A stretch of DNA of 8,138 nucleotides from Nitrospina sp. Lineage in GTDB: Bacteria; Nitrospinota; Nitrospinia; Nitrospinales; Nitrospinaceae. This document shows, in pieces, positions 7,235 to 8,138 of the stretch (positions within the stretch are counted from its first letter, which is position 1; the number at the start of each line of letters is the position of its first letter). The position numbers were made by a program, and so were the translations under genes. The notes under the pieces were generated by a model. It was not told the DNA's origin, searched no databases, and saw nothing but the letters and a program-made list of their open reading frames with translations. Location of the stretch: NCBI GenBank assembly GCA_004357365.1, contig SMVT01000090.1, positions 1 through 8,138 of the forward strand, written 5' to 3'.

Positions 7235-7247
7235 TACAGAACTTGCT
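7231..7247 (+). promoter_or_regulatory. Sigma-54 (-24/-12) promoter of flgC-fliF
   Basis: TTGGTACAGAACTTGCT matches the RpoN consensus, with GG at 7233-7234, GC at 7245-7246, the required 10 bases between them and a perfect TTGCT. The -24 box differs from TGGCACG by C to T and G to A. Transcription should begin near 7258, giving a leader of about 72 bases before flgC. A gene for a sigma-54 activator lies directly upstream, as expected for class II/III flagellar control. Confidence 0.8.
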
Positions 7248-7315
7248 CTAACCTATTGATAATCCCTGAGATGTGGGGAATTTCAACGCTTTGAACCCGA
7301 ATTCGGCTAATAATT

Positions 7316-7322
7316 GGAGGGG
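7316..7322 (+). promoter_or_regulatory. Strong ribosome-binding site of flgC
   Basis: GGAGGGG lies 7-9 bases before ATG 7330. It is the clearest Shine-Dalgarno sequence in the window and decides the flgC start against the in-frame GTG at 7273. Confidence 0.8.
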
Positions 7323-7329
7323 AACTTTT

Positions 7330-7764
7330 ATGGATTTTCTGACTTCGATGCAGATCGGCGCGTCCGGCCTCACCGCCCAGCGCATGCGCATGGACGCCAT
7401 CGCCAGCAACCTGGCCAATATCGAAACCACGCGCACCCCGGAGGGTGGACCCTACAAGCGCAAGGACGTGGTGTTCACCGCCCTGCCGCTCGACCCGTTT
7501 TCAGGGACGCTGAGCGACGCCCTCGCCGACCAGGTGCGCCAGGTCGCGGTGACGGCAGTGGTGGAGGATCAGTCGCCGCCCATCCTGGTCTACAACCCGA
7601 ATCATCCCGACGCCAACCCGGAAGGTTACGTCGCCATGCCCAACATCAACCTCATGGAGGAGATGGTCAACCTGATCAACGCCACCCGCTCGTTCGAAGC
7701 CAACGTGCAGTCCATGAACGCCGCCAAGGCGATGGCGCTGAGGGCGATCGATCTGGGACGATGA
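7330..7764 (+). CDS. flgC: Flagellar basal-body rod protein FlgC
   Basis: Proximal-rod subunit of the flagellar basal body, exported by the flagellar type III system and assembled in the periplasm. It has 144 residues, close to the usual FlgC length. The N-terminal rod motif is present (SGLTAQRMRMDAIASNLANIET, residues 12-33), with the typical GGPYKRKDVVF segment at 39-49. The C-terminal helix MPNINLMEEMVNLINATRSFEANVQ (103-127) is the hallmark of FlgC. No cleavable signal peptide is visible, as expected. It follows a sigma-54 promoter and precedes fliF by 45 bases, so it is first in this operon. flgB, normally immediately upstream, is absent: the roughly 300 bases before flgC hold no coding frame resembling it. 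Confidence 0.96.
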   Translation: MDFLTSMQIGASGLTAQRMRMDAIASNLANIETTRTPEGGPYKRKDVVFTALPLDPFSGTLSDALADQVRQVAVTAVVEDQSPPILVYNPNHPDANPEGYVAMPNINLMEEMVNLINATRSFEANVQSMNAAKAMALRAIDLGR

Positions 7765-7809
7765 CGCCGGCCGCCCTTGACTGAATCTTAAACGGAACCC
7801 GACTCCCTT

Positions 7810-8138
7810 ATGGAAACCTTTCTGCAATTCCTCCGAAACCTCTGGCAACGTTATCTCGCACTCCCACCCACCAACAAGGTGGTGGCGCTGGGGGGATTGG
7901 CGCTGGTCATCGGCGCACTGGTCGCCATTTCGCTGTGGGTCCAGGTACCGGATTACCGACTGCTGTATGCCAACCTGTCGGATCAGGACGCGGCGGCGGT
8001 GGTCGAACAGTTGGACTCCCAGAACATTCCGAGGAAACTGACCAACAACGGCAGAAACATTCACGTTCCGTCCAACCGCGCGCATGAAATCCGCCTCAGC
8101 CTTGCCAGCCAGGGTCTGCCGGCGGGTACGGAAGTGGG
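7810..8138 (+). CDS. fliF: Flagellar MS-ring protein FliF, N-terminal part (runs off window)
   Basis: FliF forms the inner-membrane MS ring on which the flagellum is built. The first 109 residues are visible, with no stop before the right edge. A short cytoplasmic start (METFLQFLRNLWQRY) leads to a transmembrane helix at about residues 24-43 (VVALGGLALVIGALVAISLW). VPDYRLLYANLSDQDAAAVV then opens the first YscJ/FliF-type ring-building domain, including the NGRNIHVPSNRAHEIRLSLASQGLP stretch typical of FliF. ATG 7810 is the first start after an in-frame stop at 7789-7791. Its Shine-Dalgarno sequence is poor, so coupling to flgC translation is possible. The 45-base gap from flgC (7765-7809) is too short for fliE, which usually sits between them. 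Confidence 0.95.
   Translation, partial: METFLQFLRNLWQRYLALPPTNKVVALGGLALVIGALVAISLWVQVPDYRLLYANLSDQDAAAVVEQLDSQNIPRKLTNNGRNIHVPSNRAHEIRLSLASQGLPAGTEV

Noticed and set aside
7273..7329. GTG start that would lengthen FlgC by 19 residues
   Set aside because: ATG 7330 has a strong GGAGGGG at good spacing and gives the normal FlgC N-terminus (MDFLTSMQIGASGLTAQ).
1..8138. tRNA, rRNA, CRISPR arrays, insertion sequences, attachment sites
   Set aside because: I looked for clover-leaf motifs, regularly spaced repeats, transposase motifs and long terminal repeats and saw none.

Overview
The window is 8.1 kb of GC-rich (above 50% by eye), densely coding bacterial DNA with every supported gene on the + strand. 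The sigma-54 promoters and activator, the AMIN-domain protein and the basal-body genes point to a flagellated Gram-negative bacterium. A deltaproteobacterial or Nitrospinota-type lineage is my guess from gene style; no marker gene here proves it.

Region 1 (1-1626) is the 3' part of an NAD-salvage gene that is open at the left edge. The end of a nicotinamidase domain runs without a stop into a complete nicotinate phosphoribosyltransferase, so one polypeptide would turn nicotinamide into nicotinate and then into nicotinate mononucleotide. It looks unrelated to the rest of the window. A 220-base gap (1627-1846) follows and ends in a good sigma-54 (-24/-12) promoter.

Region 2 (about 1801-7028) looks like one transcription unit of three genes. 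They are an exported AMIN-domain protein with about a dozen or more TPR repeats (1856-4327), a soluble PAS-type sensor histidine kinase (4385-5641), and a sigma-54-dependent response regulator with receiver, AAA+ and Fis-type DNA-binding domains (5649-7028). The kinase and regulator resemble the FlrB/FlrC, FleS/FleR and FlgS/FlgR pairs that time middle flagellar genes. A tandem TATAAT at 4323-4338 may be a second, housekeeping promoter for the kinase and regulator.

Region 3 (7029-8138) begins with about 300 non-coding bases holding two hairpins that may terminate transcription, a spaced inverted repeat that could be an activator site, and a second sigma-54 promoter at 7231-7247. Then come flgC (proximal rod protein) and the first 109 codons of fliF (MS ring), which runs off the right edge. 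The usual neighbours flgB and fliE are not beside them.

The most interesting inference is that the two sigma-54 promoters share 13 of 17 bases. One drives the AMIN-TPR/kinase/regulator unit and the other the rod/MS-ring unit. The regulator could therefore activate both its own operon and the basal-body operon, which places an uncharacterised AMIN-TPR cell-envelope protein in the flagellar regulon.
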